Shown here: piece by piece, positions 6,829 to 13,313 of the stretch | Position numbering within the stretch: the stretch's first letter is position 1 | Layout of the letters: the number at the start of each line of letters is the position of its first letter | Origin: Chloroflexota bacterium | GTDB lineage: Bacteria; Chloroflexota; Anaerolineae; Anaerolineales; UBA4823 | Direction of reading: 5' to 3' | Length of the DNA stretch: 16,041 bases | Assembly: GCA_023395675.1 (NCBI GenBank) | Contig: JAEWYL010000070.1 | Location: forward strand, 1 to 16,041 | The notes under the pieces: model-generated | Seen by the model: the letters and a program-made list of their open reading frames with translations, nothing else | Database searches by the model: none | What the model was told of the DNA's origin: nothing | Program-made: the position numbers and the translations under genes

Positions 6829-6871
6829 GAGAATCAAAAATTCGGCGCCGTGCGCCGAATTTTTGATTCTC
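6829..6871 (+). terminator. Terminator of trxA: perfect 20-bp hairpin
   Basis: GAGAATCAAAAATTCGGCGC (6829-6848) is exactly complementary to 6852-6871 around a CGT loop. The GC-rich core TTCGGCGC/GCGCCGAA is preceded by A5 and followed by T5, so it can end transcription from either side. It begins 32 bp after the trxA stop and shields the following operon. Its core and outer ends resemble the palindrome at 14102-14150. Confidence 0.85.
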
Positions 6872-6946
6872 GCCTCTGCGGGGAGATGAAATTCCGGAAG
6901 GCCAGCATACGATCCCCCGCAGGTTAGCGAAATGAGGAGCCGGGAT

Positions 6947-6974
6947 TCACTATTGCAAATTCTTGCAATAGTGA
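6947..6974. promoter_or_regulatory. Fur-family operator: perfect 12-bp inverted repeat
   Basis: TCACTATTGCAA (6947-6958), spacer ATTC, TTGCAATAGTGA (6963-6974). The left half covers the -35 box and the right half lies in the promoter spacer, so binding would block RNA polymerase. The core TTGCAA-N4-TTGCAA resembles the nickel-regulator (Nur) box of Streptomyces, described as tTGCaa-N5-ttGCAA, but with a spacer one base shorter. The first gene downstream encodes a Fur-family protein, so autoregulation is the simplest reading. Confidence 0.82.
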
Positions 6975-6981
6975 GTATTAT
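6953..6981 (+). promoter_or_regulatory. Promoter of the Fur-cbiMN-cbiQ-cbiO operon
   Basis: TTGCAA (6953-6958), a 17-nt spacer, then TATTAT (6976-6981). The predicted start is near 6988, with a leader of about 38 nt. The inverted repeat at 6947-6974 overlies the -35 and most of the spacer. I see no cobalamin-riboswitch signature in the leader. Confidence 0.72.
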
Positions 6982-7025
6982 TGATTAGCGGCCCTGCCGG
7001 GCTTCCGGGCTGACGGAGTTTTGAT

Positions 7026-7487
7026 ATGGGGAATGCATCCATGAACTCAGACCAGTATGCCAGTTACCTGCGCTCTAAAGGCTACCGCCTGACCCCCCAG
7101 CGGCTGGCGATCCTGCGCATCCTCAACGAGGCGGGCTGCCACCTGAGCCCCGGCGAGGTCTACAGCCGGGCGCGCCAGCTCATCCCCGGCCTCACCGAGG
7201 CCACCATCTACCGCACCCTGAATTTCCTGGTCCAGGAGGGCCTGGTGCTGGCCGCGCATATGGGCAGCGGGCAGCTCGTTTACGAGATCGCCGGGCACAA
7301 CCACCACCATCTCATCTGCCGCGACTGCGGGCATATCCTGGAGATCGACCACTCCGCCCTGGAGGACCTGTACAGGCAGCTCCAGGCGCGGACCGGCTAC
7401 CAGATTGACAGCATCCACGTCACGTTTTTCGGCCGCTGCTCCGGCTGCCTGGACGGGCAGCAGGCAGATCAAACCGCCGCGGCCTGA
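7026..7487 (+). CDS. Fur-family metal-responsive transcriptional regulator (Nur- or Zur-like)
   Basis: A 153-aa Fur-superfamily repressor. The N-terminal winged helix (about 10-85) includes RLTPQRLAILRIL and the recognition segment TEATIYRTLNFLVQEGLV. The C-terminal dimerisation domain has the His cluster HNHHHL (91-96) for the sensory metal, and two CxxC pairs (Cys98/Cys101 and Cys138/Cys141) that form the structural zinc site. The ATG at 7026 has GGAG 7 nt upstream; the ATG 15 nt later has no good site. It is the first gene of the metal-transporter operon, 19 nt ahead of cbiM, behind a promoter overlapped by a strong inverted repeat. Context points to control of nickel or cobalt uptake. Zinc cannot be excluded, since side-chain ligands alone do not settle the metal. 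Confidence 0.93.
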   Translation: MGNASMNSDQYASYLRSKGYRLTPQRLAILRILNEAGCHLSPGEVYSRARQLIPGLTEATIYRTLNFLVQEGLVLAAHMGSGQLVYEIAGHNHHHLICRDCGHILEIDHSALEDLYRQLQARTGYQIDSIHVTFFGRCSGCLDGQQADQTAAA

Positions 7488-7506
7488 CAGCTACAGGAGG
7501 TATCCG

Positions 7507-8457
7507 ATGCTATATTCACCGGCTCCCATGCATATCCCGGACGGGTTCCTTTCCGTCCTGGTCTCGATCGTGCTCTGGGTCGTATCGGCCGGCGCCATTG
7601 CCCTGGCGCTGAAACGGGTGAACGCCGACCTGGGCGAGCGCCAGCTGCCGCTGATGGGCGTGCTGGCGGCCGCCATTTTCGCCGGGCAGATGCTCAACTT
7701 CACCGTGGCGGGCGGCACCTCGGGCCACCTGATGGGCGCCGCCCTGGCCACTTTCCTGCTCGGCCCCTGGGCGGCCATCCTGGTGATGACCACCGTGGTC
7801 GGCGTGCAGGCCCTGGTCTTCCAGGACGGCGGGCTGCTGGTCCTGGGGGCGAATATCTTCAATATGGCGGTGATCGGGGTGTCCGTTTCGTATATGGTGC
7901 AGCGCACCTTCCAGAAGCTCTCGGGCGGGCGCACCTGGGGGCTGTTCGCCGGCGGGTTCGGCGCGGCCTGGCTCTCGATCTTCACCGCCGCGCTGGCGGT
8001 GGCCCTGCAGCTCGCCCTCTCGGGCACCTCCCCGGCCAACCTGGCGGTCCCCGCCATGGCCGGCATCCACGCCCTGATCGGGGCCGGAGAGGGGCTGATC
8101 ACCCTCGGCGCCCTGGCCTTCGTCTATTCCGCCCGGCGCGACCTGGTCACCGCCTCGCAGCCCGCCCCGGCAGGCGGCGGCGCGCTGTGGGCGCTGGGGC
8201 TGGGCCTGGCCCTGCTGCTGGCCCTGGCCTCGCCCCTGGCCTCCTCGCACCCCGACGGCCTGGAGTGGGTGGCCGAGCAGCAGGGCTTCCTGGACAGCGC
8301 CCGCGGCCCGCTGTACGAGATCATCCCGGATTACGTCTTCCCGGGGATCCCGAACGAAGCGCTGGCCACCATCGCCGCCGGCGTGCTGGGCACCCTGATC
8401 GTGTTCGGGGTGGCGCTGTCCGTCGCCGTGGTCCGCCGGGGGCGAAGCGCCTCCTGA
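7507..8457 (+). CDS. cbiM: ECF transporter substrate-binding/permease protein: CbiM fused to a PDGLE (CbiN-like) domain
   Basis: A 316-aa integral membrane protein. The CbiM part (about residues 8-225) starts with the family signature MHIPDGFL (8-15) and contains GGTSGHLMGAALATFLLGPW (69-88) and VQALVFQDGGLLVLGANIFNMAV, with about six or seven membrane helices. The rest is a PDGLE domain (HPDGLEWVAEQQGF, from residue 248) with flanking helices. It takes the place of a separate CbiN/NikN subunit. The protein selects the metal ion (Ni or Co in characterised relatives). AGGAGG (7495-7500) lies 6 nt before the ATG at 7507. However, family knowledge says the amino end of the Met-His pair itself binds metal, which would place the working N-terminus at Met8. 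Counting from Met8, the conserved His74 becomes His67, as in the studied NikM. Confidence 0.92.
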   Translation: MLYSPAPMHIPDGFLSVLVSIVLWVVSAGAIALALKRVNADLGERQLPLMGVLAAAIFAGQMLNFTVAGGTSGHLMGAALATFLLGPWAAILVMTTVVGVQALVFQDGGLLVLGANIFNMAVIGVSVSYMVQRTFQKLSGGRTWGLFAGGFGAAWLSIFTAALAVALQLALSGTSPANLAVPAMAGIHALIGAGEGLITLGALAFVYSARRDLVTASQPAPAGGGALWALGLGLALLLALASPLASSHPDGLEWVAEQQGFLDSARGPLYEIIPDYVFPGIPNEALATIAAGVLGTLIVFGVALSVAVVRRGRSAS

Positions 8458-8494
8458 CCCCGCCCGCCGCAGCAAAGCGGCCGCAGGCCCCGCC

Positions 8495-9352
8495 ATGCAC
8501 GTCCACTTCCTCGACCCCTACCGTCCCAGGCCCAGCCTGATCCACCGCCTGGAGGCGCGGGTCAAGTTCACGGCGGCCCTGGCCTGCATCCTCACGGCAG
8601 CCCTGCTGCCTGCCGGGGCCTGGCCAGCTTATATCCTGCTGTTTACCCTGATCCTGGCGGTGGTCATCCTTTCGGAGCTGGGGGTGGGCTACATGCTGCG
8701 CCGGGCCGCGCTGGCCCTGCCCTTCGTGCTGGCCGCCCTGCCGCTGCTCTTCACGGTGGACGGGCCCGCCCTGCTGCGCTTCCAGGTGTTCGGGCGGGAG
8801 CTGGCGCTGAGCGCCCCCGGGCTGGAGCGCTTCCTCAGCCTGGCGCTCAAATCCTGGCTGTCGCTGCAGGCCGCGCTGGTGCTGACCGCCAGCACCCCAT
8901 TCCCCGAGCTGCTGGGAGCCATGCGGGCGGTGCGCATCCCGCGCCTGCTGGTGGCGATCTTCGGGCTGATGTGGCGCTACCTGTTCGTGCTGGCGGACGA
9001 GGCCCTGCGCCTGATGCGCGCCCGCGCCGCCCGCAGTGGAACGCCGGCCCGCAGTGGAACGCCGGCCCGCAGCGAAGCGCCGGCCCGCAGTGGAACGCCG
9101 GCAGGCGCAAATACGAAAACCGGCGGCAGCCTGGCCTGGCGCGCCCGGGTGACGGGCGGCATGGCCGGGAGCCTGTTCCTGCGCGCCTTCGACCGCAGCG
9201 ACCGCATCTACACCGCCATGCTCTCCCGCGGCTACGACGGCGAGGTGCGCTCCCTACCCCTGCCCGGGCTCGACCGGGGAAACCGGCTGGCCCTGGCCCT
9301 CTGCCTCTCGCTGCTGGGCCTGATCCTGCTCACCGGGCTGCTCTTTGCCTAG
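8495..9352 (+). CDS. cbiQ: ECF transporter transmembrane coupling protein CbiQ (EcfT)
   Basis: A 285-aa membrane protein that couples the two ATPase subunits to CbiM. The N-terminus MHVHFLDPYRPRPSLIHRLEARVKF is typical of CbiQ. Several hydrophobic helices follow (about 27-75, 85-100, 115-135, 148-165), then the cytoplasmic coupling region (166-240) and a last helix (265-285). The coupling region has the two Ala-Arg-Ser/Gly-type motifs: AARSGT near 178 and LSRGYDG near 245. Between them, residues 179-202 are four copies of a six-residue unit (ARSGTP, third copy ARSEAP), encoded by an 18-bp tandem repeat; most relatives have only a short stretch there. The ribosome site is weak (GCAGG), so translation may depend on the upstream gene 37 nt away. 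Confidence 0.93.
   Translation: MHVHFLDPYRPRPSLIHRLEARVKFTAALACILTAALLPAGAWPAYILLFTLILAVVILSELGVGYMLRRAALALPFVLAALPLLFTVDGPALLRFQVFGRELALSAPGLERFLSLALKSWLSLQAALVLTASTPFPELLGAMRAVRIPRLLVAIFGLMWRYLFVLADEALRLMRARAARSGTPARSGTPARSEAPARSGTPAGANTKTGGSLAWRARVTGGMAGSLFLRAFDRSDRIYTAMLSRGYDGEVRSLPLPGLDRGNRLALALCLSLLGLILLTGLLFA
9029..9100 (+). repeat. Tandem repeat, 4 x 18 bp, in frame within cbiQ
   Basis: The unit GCCCGCAGTGGAACGCCG is present at 9029-9046, 9047-9064 and 9083-9100 without change. The third copy (9065-9082) differs at three positions (AGCGAAGCG in place of AGTGGAACG). The near identity implies recent duplication or gene-conversion-like homogenisation. Each unit adds Ala-Arg-Ser-Gly-Thr-Pro. 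Confidence 0.97.
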
Positions 9353-9366
9353 AAAGAGAGCGCCGC

Positions 9367-10083
9367 ATGCACCACACGATTGATATTCAGGACCTCTCTT
9401 ATACCTACCCCGACGGTCACGCGGCCCTGCGCGGCGTGAGCCTGAACATCCGCGCCTGCGAGAAAGTGGCGCTGGTGGGCCCGAACGGTGCCGGGAAATC
9501 CACCCTGCTGCTGCACCTGAACGGGATTCTGAGCGGAGAGGGGCGGGTGCAGGTGGCGGGCCTGGAGGTGAACGGCCCCAACCTGGGGCAGGTGCGCTCC
9601 TGCGTCGGGCTGGTGTTCCAGTCGCCGGACGACCAGCTTTTCTCCCCCACGGTGTACGAGGACGTGGCCTTCGGGCCCATCTACCAGGGGCTACCGGAGG
9701 CCGAGGTGCGCGCCCGGGTGGAGGAGGCTTTGCAGGTGGTGGGTATGAGCGCCTACGCCCGGCGCGTCTCGCATCACCTGAGCATGGGGGAGAAGAAGCG
9801 CATCGCCATCGCCACCGTGCTCTCGATGAAGCCCGAGATCCTGGCGCTGGACGAGCCCACCGCCGGGCTGGACCCGCGCGCCCGCCGCGGGCTGATCAAC
9901 CTGCTGGCCGGGCTGCCCCTGACGATGCTGGTCTCCACCCACGATATGCTCATGGTGCGCGAGCTCTTCCCGCGCATGGTGATCATGGACGAGGGGCGCG
10001 TGGTGGCCGACGGGCCGACCCGGGCCCTGCTGGAGGACGCCGCCCTGCTGGAAGCGCACGGGTTAGAGAAACCCGGGTGTTAA
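9367..10083 (+). CDS. cbiO: ECF transporter ATP-binding protein CbiO
   Basis: A 238-aa ABC ATPase powering the CbiMQO metal importer. Walker A is GPNGAGKST (residues 38-46) and the Q-loop region is VFQSPDDQLFSPTVYEDVAFGP, the form typical of ECF/CbiO subunits. The signature is LSMGEKKRIAIA (a variant of LSGGQ), Walker B is ILALDEPTAGLD, and the switch His is in STHD. The ATG at 9367 is 14 nt after the cbiQ stop and follows AAAGAGAG. The same reading frame stays open further upstream, but that stretch overlaps cbiQ out of frame and has a non-ABC composition. Only one ATPase is present, so a homodimer is expected. The gene ends the operon, 18 nt before a bidirectional terminator. Confidence 0.96.
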   Translation: MHHTIDIQDLSYTYPDGHAALRGVSLNIRACEKVALVGPNGAGKSTLLLHLNGILSGEGRVQVAGLEVNGPNLGQVRSCVGLVFQSPDDQLFSPTVYEDVAFGPIYQGLPEAEVRARVEEALQVVGMSAYARRVSHHLSMGEKKRIAIATVLSMKPEILALDEPTAGLDPRARRGLINLLAGLPLTMLVSTHDMLMVRELFPRMVIMDEGRVVADGPTRALLEDAALLEAHGLEKPGC

Positions 10084-10101
10084 ATTTTCCCGAATTGTGT
10101 C

Positions 10102-10134
10102 AAAAAAGGCGCGGCCGAGGCCGCGCCTTTTTTT
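10102..10134. terminator. Bidirectional terminator between cbiO and metK
   Basis: A6, GGCGCGGC, loop CGAG, GCCGCGCC, T7. The same hairpin has a T-run on both strands, so it ends the metal-transport operon (plus) and metK (minus), which converge here. Confidence 0.95.
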
Positions 10135-10151
10135 GTTTAACAAAGGAAATA

Positions 10152-11411
10152 TCAGTCGGCAGGGGTGGCCAGCTTCGAGCTTTCCACGCCCACTTTCCCG
10201 TTCAACCCGGCCGCCTGGCGCAGGAGCTCGGCCTTGCCGGTGCGCTCCCAGGGCAGGTCCAGGTCGTCGCGGCCGAAGTGCCCGTAAGCGGCCACATTGC
10301 GGTAGATCGGGCGGCGCAGGCCCAGGTCGCGGATGATGGCGCCGGGACGCAGGTCGAAATGCTCGGTAATCAGGGCGGCGATCTTCTCGTCCGGGATGCG
10401 CCCGGTGCCGAAGGTCTCCACGCTCACGCTCAGCGGGCGCGCCACGCCGATGGCGTAGGCCACCTGGATCTCGCAGCGGTCCGCCAGGCCCGCCGCCACC
10501 ACGTTCTTCGCCGCCCAGCGCGCGGCGTAGGCTGCGGAGCGGTCCACTTTTGTGGGGTCTTTGCCGCTGAAGGCGCCGCCGCCGTGGCGGCCCATCCCGC
10601 CGTAGGTATCCACAATAATCTTACGCCCGGTCAGGCCAGCGTCGCCCTGGGGGCCGCCGATCACGAAGCGCCCGGTCGGGTTCACAAAGAACTTGGTGTC
10701 CTCGTCCATCATCCCCTCCGGGATCACCGGACGGATGACGTGCTCGATAATGGCGGCGCGAATGGCCTCCTGCTCGACGTCCGCGGCGTGCTGGGTGCTC
10801 ACCAGCACGGTGTCCACGCGCACCGGCTGCCCGAACTGGTATTCCACCGTCACCTGGGTCTTGCCGTCGGGGCGCAGCCAGGGCAGGGCGCCGTCCTTGC
10901 GCACCGCGCTCAGGCGCAGGGCCAGCTTCTGGGCCAGGTAGATGGGCATGGGCATCAGGGCGGGGGTTTCGCTGCAGGCATAACCGAACATCATCCCCTG
11001 GTCGCCGGCGCCGACGGCTTCCACCTCGGCCTCGGTCATCTCGCCCTGCTTGGCTTCCAGCGCTTTATCCACGCCCAGGGCGATATCGCCGGACTGCTTG
11101 GCGATGGCGACCAGGACCCCGCAGCTGTTGCCGTCAAAACCCTTTGCGCTGTCGTCGTACCCGATCTCCAGCACCACCCGGCGCACCAGCTCGTCGAAAT
11201 TGATGTGCGCCCGCGTGGTGATCTCGCCCAGCAAAACCACGAAACCGGTCTTGGTCGCCACCTCGCAGGCCACCCGGGAATGAGGATCGGCCTCCAGGCA
11301 GGCGTCCAGCACGGCGTCGCTGATCTGGTCGCAGATCTTATCGGGGTGTCCCTCGGTAACCGCTTCGGATGTAAACAGCAAGCTCGGCGAGGTCATAAAA
11401 GATGTGTTCAT
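10152..11411 (-). CDS. metK: S-adenosylmethionine synthase (methionine adenosyltransferase)
   Basis: A 419-aa cytoplasmic enzyme making SAM from methionine and ATP. Family motifs are in order: GHPDKICDQISDAVLD (residues 21-36, ATP and metal site), GAGDQGMMFGYA (134-145, signature hexapeptide region), and GGGAFSGKDPTKVDRSAAY (277-295, phosphate-binding loop). Length is slightly above the usual 385-400 aa. The ATG at 11409-11411 has AGGAGG 9 nt upstream, which decides against a second ATG five codons later. The leader carries a SAM-I riboswitch with terminator, so expression should fall when SAM is plentiful. It has its own promoter and is not simply the last gene of the rpsB cluster, although read-through from uppS is possible. 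Confidence 0.97.
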   Translation of the reverse strand: MNTSFMTSPSLLFTSEAVTEGHPDKICDQISDAVLDACLEADPHSRVACEVATKTGFVVLLGEITTRAHINFDELVRRVVLEIGYDDSAKGFDGNSCGVLVAIAKQSGDIALGVDKALEAKQGEMTEAEVEAVGAGDQGMMFGYACSETPALMPMPIYLAQKLALRLSAVRKDGALPWLRPDGKTQVTVEYQFGQPVRVDTVLVSTQHAADVEQEAIRAAIIEHVIRPVIPEGMMDEDTKFFVNPTGRFVIGGPQGDAGLTGRKIIVDTYGGMGRHGGGAFSGKDPTKVDRSAAYAARWAAKNVVAAGLADRCEIQVAYAIGVARPLSVSVETFGTGRIPDEKIAALITEHFDLRPGAIIRDLGLRRPIYRNVAAYGHFGRDDLDLPWERTGKAELLRQAAGLNGKVGVESSKLATPAD

Positions 11412-11433
11412 TAAGTGTTACCTCCTGTAGAAT

Positions 11434-11465
11434 GATAAAAGCCCCTTCTGGACACGAGAAGGGGC
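11434..11465 (-). terminator. Riboswitch-controlled terminator before metK
   Basis: On the minus strand: GCCCCTTCT, a 7-nt loop, AGAAGGGGC, TTTT. It is a 9-bp perfect stem between the SAM aptamer and the metK ribosome site. The 3' side of the aptamer P1 stem (GAGAGGGC) can pair with GCCC..TCTC in the left arm with a small bulge, giving a plausible antiterminator when SAM is absent. Confidence 0.9.
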
Positions 11466-11491
11466 AATATCCTGCACGGGATGAAACCGCC

Positions 11492-11640
<149 letters not shown>

Positions 11641-11672
11641 CGCCGTTAGAGGCCTATTTAGATGTTGCGCGG

Positions 11673-11701
11673 ATCATACCACGGTTAAAAAACCCTGTCA
11701 A
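11673..11701 (-). promoter_or_regulatory. Promoter of metK / riboswitch transcript
   Basis: On the minus strand: a perfect TTGACA (11696-11701), a 17-nt spacer, then TATGAT (11673-11678). It is the best promoter match in the window. The -35 box overlaps the stop codon of uppS. The start is expected near 11666, 26 nt ahead of the aptamer. Confidence 0.88.
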
Positions 11702-12438
11702 CCGATCTCCCGCTCGGCCTGAGAGACGAGTCCGTAGCGCCGGTTGCGGTGGGCGTACTCCTGGAGCGCCCGGCGCAGCTCTTCCTTGTCGAAATCGGGC
11801 CAGTAGGTGGAGGGGAAGTACCATTCGGAATAGGCACCCTGCCAGATCAGGAAGTTGCTGCCGCGCAGCTCGCCCGAAGTGCGGATGATCAGGTCCGGGT
11901 CGGGCACCCCCGCGGTGAAGAGGTACTGGTTCACCAGCTCTTCGGTCAGCTCTTCGGCTTTGAGGCCGTCGCGGATCATGCGCTGGAAGGCGCAGATGAT
12001 CTCATCCCGGCCGCCGTAGTTGAAGGCGATGCTCAGGATCAGGCGGGTGTTATCTTTGGTGTACTCGACCGCGTGCAGGACCTTTTCTTTGAAGGCCGGC
12101 TTGATGCGGTCGAGCCGGCCGATATGGCGGAGCTGGACCCCCTGGTCGTGCAGTTCCTGCAGTTCGCGATCGATCACGTCTTCGAAGATCTGCATCAGGC
12201 CCTGGACCTCTTCCCCTGGCCTGCCCCAGTTCTCGGTGGAGAAGGCGTAGATGGTGAGGTAAGGGATGCCGAATTCGACGCAGGCTTCGATCACCCGGCG
12301 CAGGTTCTCGGTGCCGGCGCGGTGGCCTGCCAGGCGCGGCAGCCCGCGCGCCAGCGCCCAGCGGCCGTTGCCGTCCATAATTATCGCGATGTGCCTGGGA
12401 AGCTTATCCGGTAAGTCTTGACTTTCTTTGTCACTCAT
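11698..12438 (-). CDS. uppS: Isoprenyl transferase (undecaprenyl diphosphate synthase)
   Basis: A 246-aa cis-prenyltransferase that extends farnesyl diphosphate with isopentenyl diphosphate to make the lipid carrier for cell-envelope sugars. Key features are IAIIMDGNGRWA (residues 17-28, catalytic Asp22), GHRAG (38-42), YAFSTENW (64-71), and near the C-terminus RTSGELRGSNFLIWQGAYSEWYF, which binds isopentenyl diphosphate and metal. Length is normal. It follows frr by 44 nt, as in many bacteria, where cdsA and dxr often come next; here metK follows instead. No clear Shine-Dalgarno sequence precedes the ATG (GTTCCAGTATT), and a GC-rich hairpin lies just before it, so initiation may be weak or coupled to frr translation. 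Confidence 0.96.
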   Translation of the reverse strand: MSDKESQDLPDKLPRHIAIIMDGNGRWALARGLPRLAGHRAGTENLRRVIEACVEFGIPYLTIYAFSTENWGRPGEEVQGLMQIFEDVIDRELQELHDQGVQLRHIGRLDRIKPAFKEKVLHAVEYTKDNTRLILSIAFNYGGRDEIICAFQRMIRDGLKAEELTEELVNQYLFTAGVPDPDLIIRTSGELRGSNFLIWQGAYSEWYFPSTYWPDFDKEELRRALQEYAHRNRRYGLVSQAEREIG

Positions 12439-12460
12439 AATACTGGAACAGTCGCCCGAG

Positions 12461-12481
12461 GGCGCGCCAGCCCGGCGCGCC
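12461..12481. repeat. GGCGCGCC stem-loop between frr and uppS
   Basis: GGCGCGCC (12461-12468), loop AGCCC, GGCGCGCC (12474-12481). Each arm is itself a palindrome, so the pair forms an 8-bp all-GC hairpin in the mRNA. It starts 1 nt after the frr stop codon and ends 22 nt before the uppS ATG. No T-run follows, so it is not a typical terminator. Confidence 0.7.
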
Positions 12482-12482
12482 G

Positions 12483-13040
12483 TCAGACTTCCATGATCTC
12501 CTTCTCTTTGCGTTCACCCACCGTTTCCATTTCCTTAATGAAGCGGTCGGTGATCTTCTGCAGCTCTTCCTCGCCTCGCTTGCGATCATCCTCGGAGATC
12601 ATCTTCTCCTGCTCGTATTCCCGCAGATCCTTGATCATATCACGCCGGATATTGCGCACCGCCACGCGGGCTTCTTCAACACGGTTGTGCACCACCTTCA
12701 CCAGGTCCCGGCGGCGCTCCTCGGTAAGCGGGGGCAGGTTCAAGCGGATAGCTTTGCCGTCGTTATTGGGGGTCAGGCCCAGGTCCGAGGCCAGGATGGC
12801 GCGCTCGATATGGCGCAGGGCGCTGGCGTCGAAGGGGCGAATGAGCAAAGCGCGCGGATCGGGGACGCTGATGGAAGCCAGTTGGATCAGAGGCGTAGGG
12901 GAGCCGTAGTACTCCACAGACATGCGTTCGACGAGGGCCGGTGTGGCGCGCCCGGTGCGGATCGTGCCCAGGTCTTCCTCCAGCGCCTGCACCGCGCCCC
13001 GCATGCGGGTTTCCGCATCTTTATAAATGTCTTTCAACAT
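12483..13040 (-). CDS. frr: Ribosome recycling factor
   Basis: A 185-aa cytoplasmic protein that, with EF-G, splits the ribosome after termination. It is the expected length and has the family pattern throughout: an N-terminal helix (MLKDIYKDAETRM), LGTIRTGRATPALVERMSVEYYGSPTPLIQLASISVPDPRALLIRPFD, SDLGLTPNNDGKAIRLNLPPLTEERRRDLVK, and a long C-terminal coiled helix rich in Lys/Glu (about 115-185). GGAGG stands 8-9 nt before the ATG. A 273-bp stretch separates it from pyrH, unusually long for this cluster, and it contains several possible hairpins. Confidence 0.97.
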   Translation of the reverse strand: MLKDIYKDAETRMRGAVQALEEDLGTIRTGRATPALVERMSVEYYGSPTPLIQLASISVPDPRALLIRPFDASALRHIERAILASDLGLTPNNDGKAIRLNLPPLTEERRRDLVKVVHNRVEEARVAVRNIRRDMIKDLREYEQEKMISEDDRKRGEEELQKITDRFIKEMETVGERKEKEIMEV

Positions 13041-13313
13041 TATTCAGACCTCCAGAGCTCTCCCACTTGGTTTCTTGCATGGCAGCGGCGGCCTCCAAAC
13101 AGTCCTGCTGCAGGGCCGGGGCCGCAGCCTCCAACCTGCACCGCATTCCTATTTACGAGCCGCCTCTTAAAAAGTAGCTTCCACGGATGTTCTATCCGGA
13201 AACGCATCTTTCCGGACAGGTCCTTTACCCTCGGCTCTTCGATGGTTGAGCCAACTCCTCTATAGGATACTCGAAAATGCCAGCCTAGAAAAGGGGTAAA
13301 TTGATGGGGGCGG
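13041..13313 (-). other. Non-coding, hairpin-rich leader between pyrH and frr
   Basis: No convincing gene is present. On the minus strand it holds GGCTC/GAGCC (13233-13252), TCCGGAAA/TTTCCGGA (13195-13216, a perfect 8-bp stem with 6-nt loop), and a GC-rich block near frr with GCTGC/GCAGC (13107-13128). Two similar phrases, TTGGAGGCTGC and TTGGAGGCCGC, flank the GC-rich block. A weak promoter-like pair (TTTTCT, 17 nt, TATCCT, near 13265-13293) could give frr its own transcript, but the -35 match is poor. No T-run terminator follows pyrH. Confidence 0.4.

Noticed and set aside
6872..7025. Possible cobalamin riboswitch ahead of the cbiMQO operon
   Set aside because: The leader after the predicted start is only about 38 nt, and no B12-box-like sequence or suitable size is present. 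The stem CTGCGGGGA/TCCCCCGCAG (6876-6922) lies upstream of the promoter.
9029..9100. The 18-bp repeats as a CRISPR-like array
   Set aside because: The units are directly tandem with no spacers and are read in frame within cbiQ.
8971..9366. N-terminal extension of the CbiO reading frame by about 130 codons
   Set aside because: It overlaps cbiQ in another frame and is Pro/Arg-rich. The ATG at 9367 has a suitable site and gives a normal-length ABC ATPase.
10077..11414. Long plus-strand open frame of 445 codons opposite metK
   Set aside because: It is an antisense shadow of a high-GC gene. It has a repetitive His/Gly/Ala composition, no ribosome site and no recognisable domain, while metK on the other strand has all its motifs.
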